This document shows positions 38,340-49,500 of a DNA stretch of 64,000 bases, piece by piece; positions within the stretch are counted from its first letter, which is position 1; every line of letters starts with the position of its first letter. The notes below the pieces were generated by a model, which was not told the origin of the DNA, did not search any database, and saw only the letters and a list, made by a program, of their open reading frames with translations. The stretch comes from Roseomonas sp. OT10 (GTDB lineage: Bacteria > Pseudomonadota > Alphaproteobacteria > Acetobacterales > Acetobacteraceae): NCBI RefSeq assembly GCF_020991085.1, contig NZ_CP087719.1, positions 2,128,001 through 2,192,000 on the forward strand, written 5' to 3'. A program made the translations under genes and the position numbers.

Positions 38340-40001
38340 CTAGCGGGGCCGCTTCACCCCCATGGCCACGGTGTACTCATCCGCCCGCGCCTCATAGGTC
38401 AGGCCGCCGCGCAGGGCCCAGATGTTCTTCTGCATGTGCAGGGTGATCAGGGCTACGTCGTCCATGGCCAGGCGCATCGCGTCCTTAAAGATCGACTCCC
38501 GCTTCTCGTCATCCGCCGTGCGCAGCCCCTCCTCGACCAGCGCATCCACCCTGGGGTTCGAGTAGCCGCTGAAGTTCACCGTGCCGAAGCCCTTCTCCGG
38601 GATCCGCGTGGTCAGGTTGCCGCGCAGCGCCGTGGACGGCTCGCCCGCGGTCGCCCAGCCGATCAGCATGGCAGACATGTCGTTGCGCGCCTGCCGCTGG
38701 GCGAGGACGGCGAAGGGCATCCCGTCCACGCGCGTGGTCACGCCGATACGCTGCCACATCTGGCCGACGGCCTGGATGATCTGCGCGTCGTTCACGTAGC
38801 GGTTGTTCGGGCCGATCAGGGTGATCTGGAACCCCTTGGGGTAGCCCGCCTCGGCCAGCAGGGCCTTCGCCCGCTCCACGTCGAAGCGCGGCGGCGGGTA
38901 GTCGGCGATGTAGCCGTTGGCGCCCGGCGGCATCATCTGCCCGGTCGGCGAGGCGGCGCCCTGCATCACCCGGTCCACGATCGCCTGCCGGTTGATCGCG
39001 ATCGACAGCGCCTGCCGCACCCGCAGGTCGCGCAGCGGGTTGCGGTCGAGCTTCCGGCCCTCGGCATCGGTGATGTAGGGCGAGACGTCGTGCGCCGTGT
39101 CGACCTTCAGATAGATGCAGCGCAGGCTGGGGATCTCGGCGAAGCCGACGCCCTGGGTGCCGCGCAGGCGCGGCGTGTCCGCGGGCGGCACCACGTCGAT
39201 CATCTGCACGTCGCCCGAGAGCAGCGCCGCCACCCGCACGCCGTCATTGGCGATGAAGCGGTAGACCACCTGCGACCAGTCGGGCTTCTCCCCCCAGTAG
39301 CCATCGTTCCGCGTCATCACCACCCGGTCGTCCGGGGTAAAGGAGGAGAGGCGGAAGGGGCCGGTGCCGATCACGGCCTTGCCGTTGTTGAAGTCGCCGG
39401 TGGTGACGCCATCCCCCACGGAATGGGAGATGATGTAGACTTGGCTCAGATCCTGCGGCAGCAGGGGATAGAGGCCGTTGGTCCGGAACCGGATGGTGTG
39501 CGGGTCGACCACCTCGGACCCCACGATGGCCTTCGTGTAGATCGCGAAGGAGCCGGGGCTGTTCACCACGTTCGGGATGCGCTTCAGGGTGAACAGCACA
39601 TCCTCGGCCGTGAACTCCTGGCCGTTGTGGAAGCGCACGCCCTTGCGGAGCTTGAACTCCCAGGTGGTGTCGTCGATCAGCTCCCAGGATTCCGCGAGCC
39701 CCGGCCGGAGCTGCGCCCTGGCATCGCGCCCGACGAGCTGGTCGAAGAAGTGCTCGGCCACCATGTTGTTGGGCGAGAGCGTATGGTAGTGCGGGTCGAG
39801 CGTGGTGGGCGGCGCCGCCACGGCGAGGTTCAGCATCGTGCCGGAGGCCTGCGCCCGGGCCCGCCCGGCGGCGCCCGGCGCCAGCAGCGCGGCGCCGGCC
39901 AGCGCCAGGCCGGCACGGCGGGTCAGGCCGGGGCCGTCATGCACCCGGGCGGCGGCCTTTCGGACCATGGCGGCATCCGGACGAGCGGGAATGGTCGACA
40001 T
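38340..40001 (-). CDS. oligopeptide-type ABC transporter substrate-binding protein
   Basis: A 553-residue family-5 solute-binding protein. It has a twin-arginine-like export signal (TRRAGLALAGAALLAPG), then TLDPHYHTLSPNNMVAEHFFDQL, WEFKLRKGVRFHNGQEFTAEDV and the C-terminal ALITLHMQKNIWALR segment. GGAGG lies 5 bases before the ATG at 40001. The ligand may be a di- or oligopeptide or glutathione-like. No permease genes are adjacent, but an oppBCDF-type set without a binding protein lies at 59407-63372. A functional link is possible and unproven. Confidence 0.9.
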   Translation of the reverse strand: MSTIPARPDAAMVRKAAARVHDGPGLTRRAGLALAGAALLAPGAAGRARAQASGTMLNLAVAAPPTTLDPHYHTLSPNNMVAEHFFDQLVGRDARAQLRPGLAESWELIDDTTWEFKLRKGVRFHNGQEFTAEDVLFTLKRIPNVVNSPGSFAIYTKAIVGSEVVDPHTIRFRTNGLYPLLPQDLSQVYIISHSVGDGVTTGDFNNGKAVIGTGPFRLSSFTPDDRVVMTRNDGYWGEKPDWSQVVYRFIANDGVRVAALLSGDVQMIDVVPPADTPRLRGTQGVGFAEIPSLRCIYLKVDTAHDVSPYITDAEGRKLDRNPLRDLRVRQALSIAINRQAIVDRVMQGAASPTGQMMPPGANGYIADYPPPRFDVERAKALLAEAGYPKGFQITLIGPNNRYVNDAQIIQAVGQMWQRIGVTTRVDGMPFAVLAQRQARNDMSAMLIGWATAGEPSTALRGNLTTRIPEKGFGTVNFSGYSNPRVDALVEEGLRTADDEKRESIFKDAMRLAMDDVALITLHMQKNIWALRGGLTYEARADEYTVAMGVKRPR

Positions 40002-40525
40002 GAGGGCCTCCGGCGAGGTGCGATCGTCTGCCGACCGGTGCGCTGGGCATGTCCCGTCGGCACGGGCCGTGATTGCGCACCGCGGCACGCGGCGCGGTCA
40101 ACGAGACTCTTGCCGTCGCCATCGCCGTTCCGCGCCGTGACTGCCCCCCAAAGGATCAGAACGCCTGCGCCGATGGCATCCTGAGCGGTGCCGCGCCATT
40201 CCCGCCCCGAGCCCGAGCCCGAGCCCGAGCCCGAACCGGCGATGCCGGGGGGCCGCGCCTCCATTCCATGACGCGGCGGCCGGGCGGCGCGGTGTCGCGG
40301 AAGGTCCACGGCGCCCACGTCGCCGCCGGATGATCGGCACCGCGAGGCCAGATGGCTTGCACCTGTCCCGAAGCCAGGCATCATGACGTGGCGGCAACGG
40401 GTTGCGGCGGCTCCCGCCTGGCTCGCTGGCCACATTCGGGGGGGGGCGACGGCCCGCCGAATCGCAAGGACCGGATGGCAGCGGACGGCCCGCCTGCCTC
40501 CCCCGGCAGGACGGAGGCGGGCAGC
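40002..40525. other. 524-bp divergent intergenic region before the giant adhesin
   Basis: This gap lies between the divergent oligopeptide-binding protein gene and the adhesin gene. It must hold both promoters, but no clear -35/-10 pair stands out. It contains the hexamer tandem repeat at 40206-40235. The adhesin frame stays open upstream to 40352, but that part lacks a signal peptide and has low-complexity basic coding, so it is treated as non-coding leader. Confidence 0.5.
40206..40235. repeat. hexanucleotide tandem repeat, five units
   Basis: Four units of CCCGAG are followed by CCCGAA. The tract lies 205 bp upstream of the binding-protein start (minus strand) and 291 bp upstream of the adhesin start (plus strand). 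Slipped-strand change of the copy number would alter promoter spacing without affecting a reading frame. Confidence 0.9.
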
Positions 40526-43500
40526 ATGGCGTGGCACCAAGAGGGTCCGGCGGGCGCGCTGCGTGCCATGCTGCTGTGCAGCACCGCCCTCCTGCCGGTT
40601 GGCATCCTCTCCTCCGCCGCCCTTGCCCAGGCCCCGAACGCCGCCCCGACCGGCGGACGCGTCACGGCGGGGGCCGCCGCGATCGCGGGCGGCGCGGCGC
40701 AGACCACCATCACCCAGTCGACCGACCGCGCCGCCATCGACTGGCAGCGCTTCGATGTCGGGCGCAACCACACCGTCACCTTCCAGCAGCCCACCGCCCA
40801 GTCCTGGACCCTGAACCGCGTCACCACGCCGGAGCCGTCGCAGATCGCAGGCCGCATCCAGGCCAATGGCGGCGTCGCCATCGTCAACCAGTCCGGCGTG
40901 GTCTTCACCGAGGGCGCGCAGGTCAATGTCGGCAGCCTGATCGCCTCCGCGGCGAACATCACCGACCAGAACTTCATGGCCGGCCGCATGGTCTTCGACG
41001 GGGCCGCCCGCCCCGGCGCGAAGGTGGAGAACCGCGGCAGCATCACCGTCGCCCAGCAGGGGCTGGTGGCGCTCGCCGGACCGCAGGTGGCGAATTCGGG
41101 CACGATCCGCGCGAAGCTGGGCCGCGTCGCCCTGGCCGGGGCGGAGACCTACGCGCTCGATCTCGCCGGCGACGGGCTGCTCTCGATCGACGTCACCCAG
41201 TCGGTGCGCAGCCGCCCGGAGGGCGGCGCGGCGCTGGTGACCAACAGCGGCACCATCGCCGCGGAGGGCGGCTCCGTCCTCCTCACCGCCTCGGCCGCCT
41301 CGGGGCTGGTCGAGGAGGTGGTGCGGCAGAGCGGCCGGATCGAGGCGAACACGCGTGGCGGCCGCACCGGGCAGGTGGCGCTGCGCGGCAGCGGCGGCGG
41401 CGTGCGGGTCGAGGGCAGCGTCGCCGCGACCGGCGGGGCGGGGCAGCAGGGCGGCCAGATCGAGGTGATGGCCCAGGGCGGCACGGCGCGCGTGGCGGCC
41501 GGGGCGCGGCTCGACGCCTCCGGAGGCGGCGGCGGCGGCCGGATCGCCGTCGGCGCCGACGTTGCGAGCCCGGCGGGCCGGCCCGCCCGCCGCTCCACCC
41601 GCACGGTGGTCGAGACGGGCGCGGAGCTGCGCGCGGACGCCACCGGGCGCGGGCGGGGCGGCACCGTGGTCGTCAACGGCGAGCAGTCGGTCGAGGCGCG
41701 CGGCCGCATCTCCGCCCGCGGCGGGCCGCAGGGCGGCGATGGCGGCCTGGTCGAGGCCTCCTCCGGCGGCACGCTGAACTTGGCCGCGCCGATCGACGTG
41801 ACGGCACCGGCCGGGACGGCGGGCAGCTTCCTCCTCGATCCCCAGCGCATCCGCGTCACCACGGACGCCGCCGATCCGGCCAACCCGGCCGGCACGCCCA
41901 ACGGCTCCGGCGTGGTGGCGGCCAACACCGCGCCCGATACGGGCGAGGTCCGCATCGCGCCCCTCACCATCGAGAACTTCAGCGGCACGGTGACGCTCCA
42001 GGCCGATCTGGGGGTGCGCGTCACCGCCGGGATCGCCAAGACCAATGGCGGGCTGACCCTCACCACCACGGCCGCGGCGGGGACGGCGGGCCTGACCGGC
42101 GTGTCGGTGGAGGCGAACGTCTCCGTCAGCGGCCGCCTCGGCATCACGACCGCGGGCGACGTCGCCGTCGGGGCGGGCGTCTCGGTCAACGCGGGCCAGT
42201 TCGCCGTGACCCAGGCGGCGAACGTCACCAACTCCGGCGCGATCAGCGCGCCGGACCTGTCCATCCTGGCCACCGGGGACGTGCTGAACGCGACCGGGGC
42301 GACCATGACGGCGCAGCAGTTCTCGGTCGGCCAGTCCGCGAACTTCACCAATTCCGGGACGATCACCGCGCCGGGCATCTTCGTCTCCGCCAGCGGCAGC
42401 ATCGTGAACACCGGGCAGATGCTGGCCTCCAACGACAGCTCCACCTTCACCGGCATCGGCCTGACCGCCGGAGGGCTGGTGCGCAACACCGGCACCATCA
42501 GCACCCTGGCGGGCTACGAGTCACCCTTCGACGGCGACATCACCATCACCGGCACCACGGTCGAGAACACGGGCACGATCACCGCCCTGCGCAACGCGGA
42601 GGTGCGCGCCACCTCGGGGACCCTCACCAACAGCGGACGGATCTCCTCCTCCGGCAGCTACAGCTTCGACAGTTCCAGCTTCATCGGCGCGAACCGCACC
42701 ACGGTCTCGGGCGAGGACGGCGTCGTCAACACCGGCATCATCACCGCCACCGGCTTCCTAACCTTCTCGGGCGTGGACTACGCCGCGACCACCAGCGTCA
42801 CCTCCTCGGGCGGCGTCACCAACGACACGGGCGGCACGATCAGCGCGCGGGGGGGAGTGACCGTCTCCGCCGGCGGCGAGGCGACCAATGCCGGCACCAT
42901 CGCCTCGACAGGCGCCAACATCGAGATCATCGCCGACGCCATCACGACCAGCGGCAGCATCACCGCAGGCGGCGATATCCGGCTGCAGGGTGGCAGGGAC
43001 ACGTCGCTCCTGATCGGTCTCGCCGCCGTGACGGGCGCCGTCGTCGTGTCCGGTCCTGTCTCCGCGACCGGCTCCGTGGACATCACCGGCGACAGCACGG
43101 TCACGCTGCAGAACGGCGCCGCCGTCCGCGGCAACGGCGGGGTGAGCATCTCCGGCGGCGCGGGAGTGACGCTGGAGGGCGGGTCGGGCGTCACGGCGGG
43201 AACGCCGTCCCTCGACGCGACGGCCCGCCTCTCCACCACGGGCGGCGACATCCAGACCCTGGCGGGGTCGAGCATCAGCGCCAACGCCATCATCCTGGAT
43301 TCGGCGCAGGACGTCCTGCACGGCGGCACCGCGACGGGGGGCGCGGGAAGCGCAGGCAGCGCCATCGAGATCACCGGCCGCAACCTGGTCCATACCGGCA
43401 GCCTGACCGGGGAGGCCAGCCTGTCCATCTCGATGGACGGCACCATCGACACCAGCGGCACCATCCGCTCCGACGCCGGCAACCTGTACCTCTCCGCCGG

Positions 43501-46500
43501 CGGCACCGGCCGGCCCGCAGGCCAGGCCTGGTCGATCCGCCAGACCGGCGGGACCATCGCCGCGGTCACCGACCCGTCTGCCCCCTCCCCCGACGATTCC
43601 GGCCGGGTGGATCTCTACACCGGCTCCGGCGGGGTTCTGCAGACGGGCGGCAGCGTGGTGGCCGCCTACCTGACCGGCGAGGTCGCCACGACGCTGTCGC
43701 TGGAAAGCGCGACCAACCAGATCGACGCGCTGGGCGCCGGGTCGTTCCGCGGCCTCCACGCCGGGCAGCAGGCCGCCACGCCGGCGGAGGCCAGCCTGAG
43801 CCTGCGCACGGCACGCCCCCTGGAGGTGGCGGGCGAGGTCTCCGTCGGCATCGATTCCGCCAGCTTCATCGTCCGGCGCGGCGGCACGATCAGCCTCGCC
43901 ATGGATGCGCTGAGCTTCAGCGGGACGGGCACGCTGCGCGCCCCGGACGGGCTGGTCGCGCTGACCCCCGCGACCGACGGGCTGCATGTCGCCATCGGCC
44001 GGCTCGGCACGCCCACGGGCCCGGGCGCGGAGCTGGCCCTGAGCGCCGCGGAGCTGGAGGGGAACATCCTCGCCGGCACGCTGCGCCTCGGCGCCGGGGC
44101 GGCCGGCACCACCCTCCCCCGCGCCGGCAGCATCCGGCAGTACGCGGACAGCCTGGACCTCGTGACGGGGGGCTCCGTCCCCGGCTCCACCGAGGGCCGC
44201 GCCAGCAACCTCCAGCTCTACGCGGGCGGCGCGATCCAGCAGCGCGGGCGCAGCGGCACCGTCGCGGCGGAGACGGAGGGGGCCGGTCCCGACACGGCGG
44301 ATGGCGCCCGCGGCACGCTGCGCGTGGCCAGCCTTTCCGGCGAGGCTGGCACCTTCGCCTGGTTCGGCGCGGACAACCGGATCGCCTCGGTGGGCGACTT
44401 CGCGGCACCCGAGGGCTTCACCCTGCGCAACGCCCCCGGCAGCTATCCCGGCCCGGTCGCCGGCGCCAATGCGAACGGCGTGGCGGTGGACGGAGAGGTC
44501 CGGGTGGCGGCCGGCCGGCGCATCGTGCTGGCGGCGGACCAGATCTCGATCGATTCCGCCACGGGGCGGCTGCTGGCCCCGGCGGGCGAGGTGGACCTCC
44601 TCCCCGCCACCCTCGGCCGGGCCGTGGTGCTGGGCGGTACCGTCGCGGCCACCGCCGGCCTCTCGCTCTCGGACCTGTCCCTGGCGCGGATCGGAGAGGC
44701 CGGCAGCCCGGTGGCGGTGCTGCGCATCGGCCGCTCCGAGGACAGCGCGGTGCAGGGCAACCCGGACTGGCCGGCGGCCTTCGCCCTGGGCCGCAGCGAG
44801 GCCGCCGGCTCCACCGCCGCCGGGCCGCGCACGGCGGGCGACATCGCGGTGAGCGGAGACGTGATCCTGCGCGCCGGGACCGCCGACCGGGTGGCGCGGC
44901 TGGAGCTCTATGCGGGCGTCGAGGCCACGGCGACCGGCACCGTCACGCAGACGGCCGGGACGCGCATCGACGTCGCCACCCTGTCCGGCGAGGCGCGGGA
45001 ATCGGCGCTGCTGACCTCGGCACAGAATCGCGTCGACGTGCTGGACGGCTTCCGCGCGGGCACCGGCCCCTCCTCCGGCACGGACAGCGACTTCGCGCTC
45101 TACAGCCGCCTGACGCCGCGCGGCGGCGACGCGGCGGGCGATGCCGCCACGCCGCTGGCGGTGACCGGCGAGGTCTCGGTGAACCGCCGCGCCGACGGCA
45201 CGGCCGCCACGGGCGGCGGTCCCGGCACGATCGCCCTGGCCGGGCCGTCGCTGGAGCTGGGCGCCGACATCACCGCGCCGCCGGCCGCCGGCAGCGTGCT
45301 GACCGGCACGGGCGCGGTGCGGACGGACACCAGCCGCACGGTGCTGGAGGCGACGCTGGGCGACATCGTCCAGACCGCCGGACGGCTCCTGACCGGGCGG
45401 CTGTCCACGCGCTCCGCCGGGGACACGACCCTCACCGCCGGAACCAACCAGGTCCAGGCGCTGGTGGCGATGGGGCCCCCGCCTTCCGGCGCCGTCTCCA
45501 CCCAGGCGGAGAGCATGCTCTCCACCGGCGGCGACATCGCCCTGACCACCCTGCTGAACACCGCGGGCGGCGTCAGCGCGGGCGAGCGCGCGCTGGTGGT
45601 GCAGGATGCGGTGCGCGTGGCCGCCGGCGGCACCCTGACCCTGCGCGCGGACGACCTGACCCTGCGCGCGGCGCTGTCCGCGGCCGGCGGCACCATCGTC
45701 ATCGCGCCGCTGACGGAGGACGGCTCGGTCGGCATCGCCCTGGGCGGAGCGGCGGGCAGCTTCAGCGCGGCCGAGCTGACACTGGACACGGACGAGATCG
45801 CGCTGCTGCCGCGCGCCGCCGGCACGGGGGCGGCGCTGCTCGCCCTCGGCACCTCCTCGACGGGCGAGATCGCCATCCGCGGCGTGGCCGATTTCGGCGA
45901 GCCCACGGGTACGGCCCGCGCCGCCGACCTGGTGAGCCTGCAGGGCGCCGGGGGCGTCACGCAGGAGGCAGGCACGCAGCTCCTCGCACCGGCGCTCACC
46001 GCGCGGGTCGAGGACGCGGTACGGCTCGACCCGGGCAGCGGCGACAACCGCGTGGGAGAGCTGCGCGACGTCAGCGCGCCGGGCGGGCTGGCGTATCGCG
46101 GCGGCGGGACTCTGCAACTGACGGCCGCCACCGCCGGCGGGCCGGCCGTGACGGTGGCAAGCGGCGCCACGGTGCGGCTGCGGGTGGGCGACCTCGACAT
46201 CCTCGCCCCGCTGGTCGCACCGGGGGGGACGGTGGAAATCCTGCCGGAGACCGCCGGCGGTCTCATGGCCCTGGGCGGGACGGTGGCGGGCGCCCTGTCC
46301 CTCACCGCAGCGGAGCTGGAACGGATCCAGGGCAGCGGCGGCATCGCGGTCGCGCTGCTGCGCCTCGGCGGCTCGGTGGCGGACGGCACCACGGCGGGCG
46401 ACATCGCCATCCCCGGCACCCTTGCCCTGCGTGACGCCTCGGGGAACCGCGTGGCGGCGCTGGCGCTGCTGTCGACGGGCAACGTCACCCAGGGCGGCGG

Positions 46501-49500
46501 CTCGGTCATCGACCTGGCGCAGCTCTCCATCGCGGCGGACGGCGCCGTCTCGCTCGACCCCGGCAATGCGGCCAACCGGATCGACCTGCTCTCCGGCGCG
46601 ACGGCCGGGGGCGGCTTCGCGTTGCGGGCGGGCGGACCGGGGATCGTCGTCGGCAGCGGCGGCATCACCGCCGGCTCCGGAACGGACATCCGGCTGCGGG
46701 CGGATGCGCTGTCGCTTGGCGGTCCGCTCGCTGCCCCGGCGGGCACGATCAGCCTGCTGCCCGAGACGAGCGGGCTGGGCATGACCCTGGGCGGCACGGT
46801 GGCCGGGACCCTCTCCCTGGACGCCCCCGGGCTGGCGCTGCTGGGCGGCGACGGCACCACCCCGGCGGCACGGCTGCAACTCGGCGGGTCGGGGGTGGAC
46901 GGCACCACGGCCGGCGACATCGCCATCCTCGGCAACGTCGTCCTGCGCGATTCCGGCGGCGAGCGTGTCGAGGCGCTCGACCTGCAGGCGCTGGGCAACG
47001 TGACGCAAGCGGCGGGCACGGCGGTGACCGTGGCCAGCCTCTCCGCCGCGATCGGCGGGGCGGCGACGCTGGACCCCGGCAACGACGCCAACCGGATCGA
47101 CACGGTGAGCGGCGTGACGGCGGCCGGCGGCTTCAGCCTGCGGGCTGGCGGGGCGGGCGTGACGGTGGGCAACGACGGCATCGCCGTCGGCACCGGCACG
47201 GAGGCCCGGCTGCGGGCGGATGCCATCACCCTGTCCGGCGACATCAGCGCCGCCGGTGGCACCATCACCCTGCTGCCGGAGACGAGCGGCCTCGGCATGA
47301 CGCTGGGCGGCACGGCCCCCGGCACGCTGTCGCTGGACAGCGCCGGCCTGGCGCGTCTCGGCGGCGACGGCAGCACCCCGGCGGCCCTGCTCCAGCTCGG
47401 CGGCTATCCGGCGGATGGCAGCACGCCCGGCCTCACCACCGCGGGCGACATCGGCATCACGGGTGCCGTCGCGCTGCGCGATGCGTCCGGCGAGCGGGTG
47501 CAGGCCCTGGCGCTGCGGGCGCAGGGGAGCGTGGCCCAGGCCGCGGGGACCTCGCTGGATGTGGCGGCCCTCTCGGCCCATGTCGGCGGCACGGCCTCGT
47601 TCGACCCCGGCAGCGCCGCGAACCGCGTCGACGTGCTGCGCGACAGCTCGGCTGGCGCGTTGCTGTCCTATCGCGGCGGCCTTCCGCTGCAACTGATCAG
47701 CGCCACGTCGGGTGGCGCGGCGGTCACGCTGGGCAGCGGCGGCGAGGTGCGGCTGCGGGTGGACTCGCTGTCCGTCCTGGCCCCGGTGGTGGCGCCGGAC
47801 GGGACGATCACCCTGCTGCCCGAGACCAGCGGCCTGGCGATGACGCTGGGCGACACGGCCCCCGGCACGCTGTCGCTGGACAGCGCGGCGCTGGCGTTGC
47901 TGGGTGGCGACGGCACCACTCCCGCCGCGCAACTCCAGCTCGGCGGCTACCCGGCGGATGGCGGCACGCCGGGCCTCACCACCGCGGGCGATATCGGCCT
48001 CTCTGGCACCGTCGCCCTGCGCGACTCCTCAGGCAGCCGGGTACAGGCACTTACGCTGCGCACGCAGGGCGACGTGAGCCAGGCCGCCGGCTCGGCCCTG
48101 GACGTCGCGATTCTCTCGGCCGAGGCCGCCGGGCTCGTCCGCCTCGACCCCGGTAGCGCCGCCAACCGCGTGGACGTGCTGCGCGACACCAGCGTGGGTG
48201 ACGGCCTGTCCTACCGCGGCGGCGTGCCGCTCCAGCTGAGCGCCTCCACCCCGGGCAGCCCCGCCATCGTCGCGGGAAGCGGGACGGAGGTGCGGCTGCG
48301 GGTGGACTCGCTGTCCATCCTGGCCCCGGTGGTGGCGCCGGACGGGACGATCACCCTGCTGCCCGAGACCGGCGGCCTGGCCATGACGCTGGGCGGCACG
48401 GCGCCCGGCACGCTGTCGCTGGACAGCGGGGCGCTGGCGTTGCTCGGCGGCGAAGGCGCCACCCCCGCCGCCCTGCTCCAGCTCGGCGGCTATCCGGCGG
48501 ATGGCAGCACGCCGGGCCTGACGACGGCGGGCGACATCGGCATCACCGGCGCCGTCGCGCTGCGCGATTCGGCGGGACCGCGGGTGGCGGCGCTGGACCT
48601 GCGGGCGCAGGGCGACGTGACCCAGACGGCCGGGTCGCTGAACGTGGCGACGCTCTCAGCCCAGGCCGGCGGCACGGTGGCGCTGGACCCCGGGACCAGC
48701 GCCAACCAGGTGGATGTCCTGCGCGACAGCTCCGCCGCCACAGGTTTCTCGTATCGCGGCGGCATCCCCTTGCAGCTCGGCGGCACGCCGTCGGATGGCG
48801 CGGCCATCACCCTTGGCAGCGGCGGCGAGGTCCGGCTGCGGGTGGACTCGCTGTCCATCCTGACGCCCGTGGTGGCGCCGGGCGGGACCATCACCCTGCT
48901 ACCCGAGACGAGCGGGCGAGCGGTGACGCTGGGCGCCGAGATGGCCGGGACGCTGTCGCTGGACGGCGCAGAATTGGTAAGACTGCAGGGTCGTACAGCC
49001 GTCTTCCCGTCCTACACCTGCCCCAGTCCTAGCTGCTTCGTCCCCGCGCAGCCGGCGGCCGTCCTGCGGATCGGTGGGTCGGTTGTGGACAGCACAACTG
49101 CCGGAGACATCACCATCGCCGGCAACGTTGCACTGCGCGACGCCAGCGGGGAGCGTATCCGCGCGCTGGCGTTGCAGTCCCAGGGCAACGTGGCCCAGGG
49201 GGCCGGGACGTCACTGGACGTGGCGGCCCTCTCGGCCCATGTCGGCGGCACGGCCTCGTTCGACCCCGGCAGCGCCGCGAACCGCGTCGACGTGCTGCGC
49301 GACAGCTCCGCAGGCACGTTGCTGTCCTATCGCGGTGGCGTGCCCTTGCATCTGAGCAGCGCCACGCCGGGCGGCGCGGCGGTCACGCTGGGCAGCGGCG
49401 GCGAGGTGCGGCTGCGGGTGGACTCGCTGTCCGTCCTGGCCCCGGTGGTGGCGCCGGACGGGACGATCACCCTGCTGCCCGAAACCAGTGGTCTGGCGAT

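Noticed and set aside
40402-46434. 2010-codon open frame overlapping the adhesin on the same strand
   Set aside because: It is a +2 frame shadow of a very GC-rich gene: its product is low-complexity Arg/Gly/His, has no start signal or family motif, and stops mid-array.
42758-47932. 1724-codon open frame antisense to the adhesin
   Set aside because: Antisense frames stay open by chance at this GC content. The product is Arg/Gly/Ala/Gln-rich with no recognisable domain.
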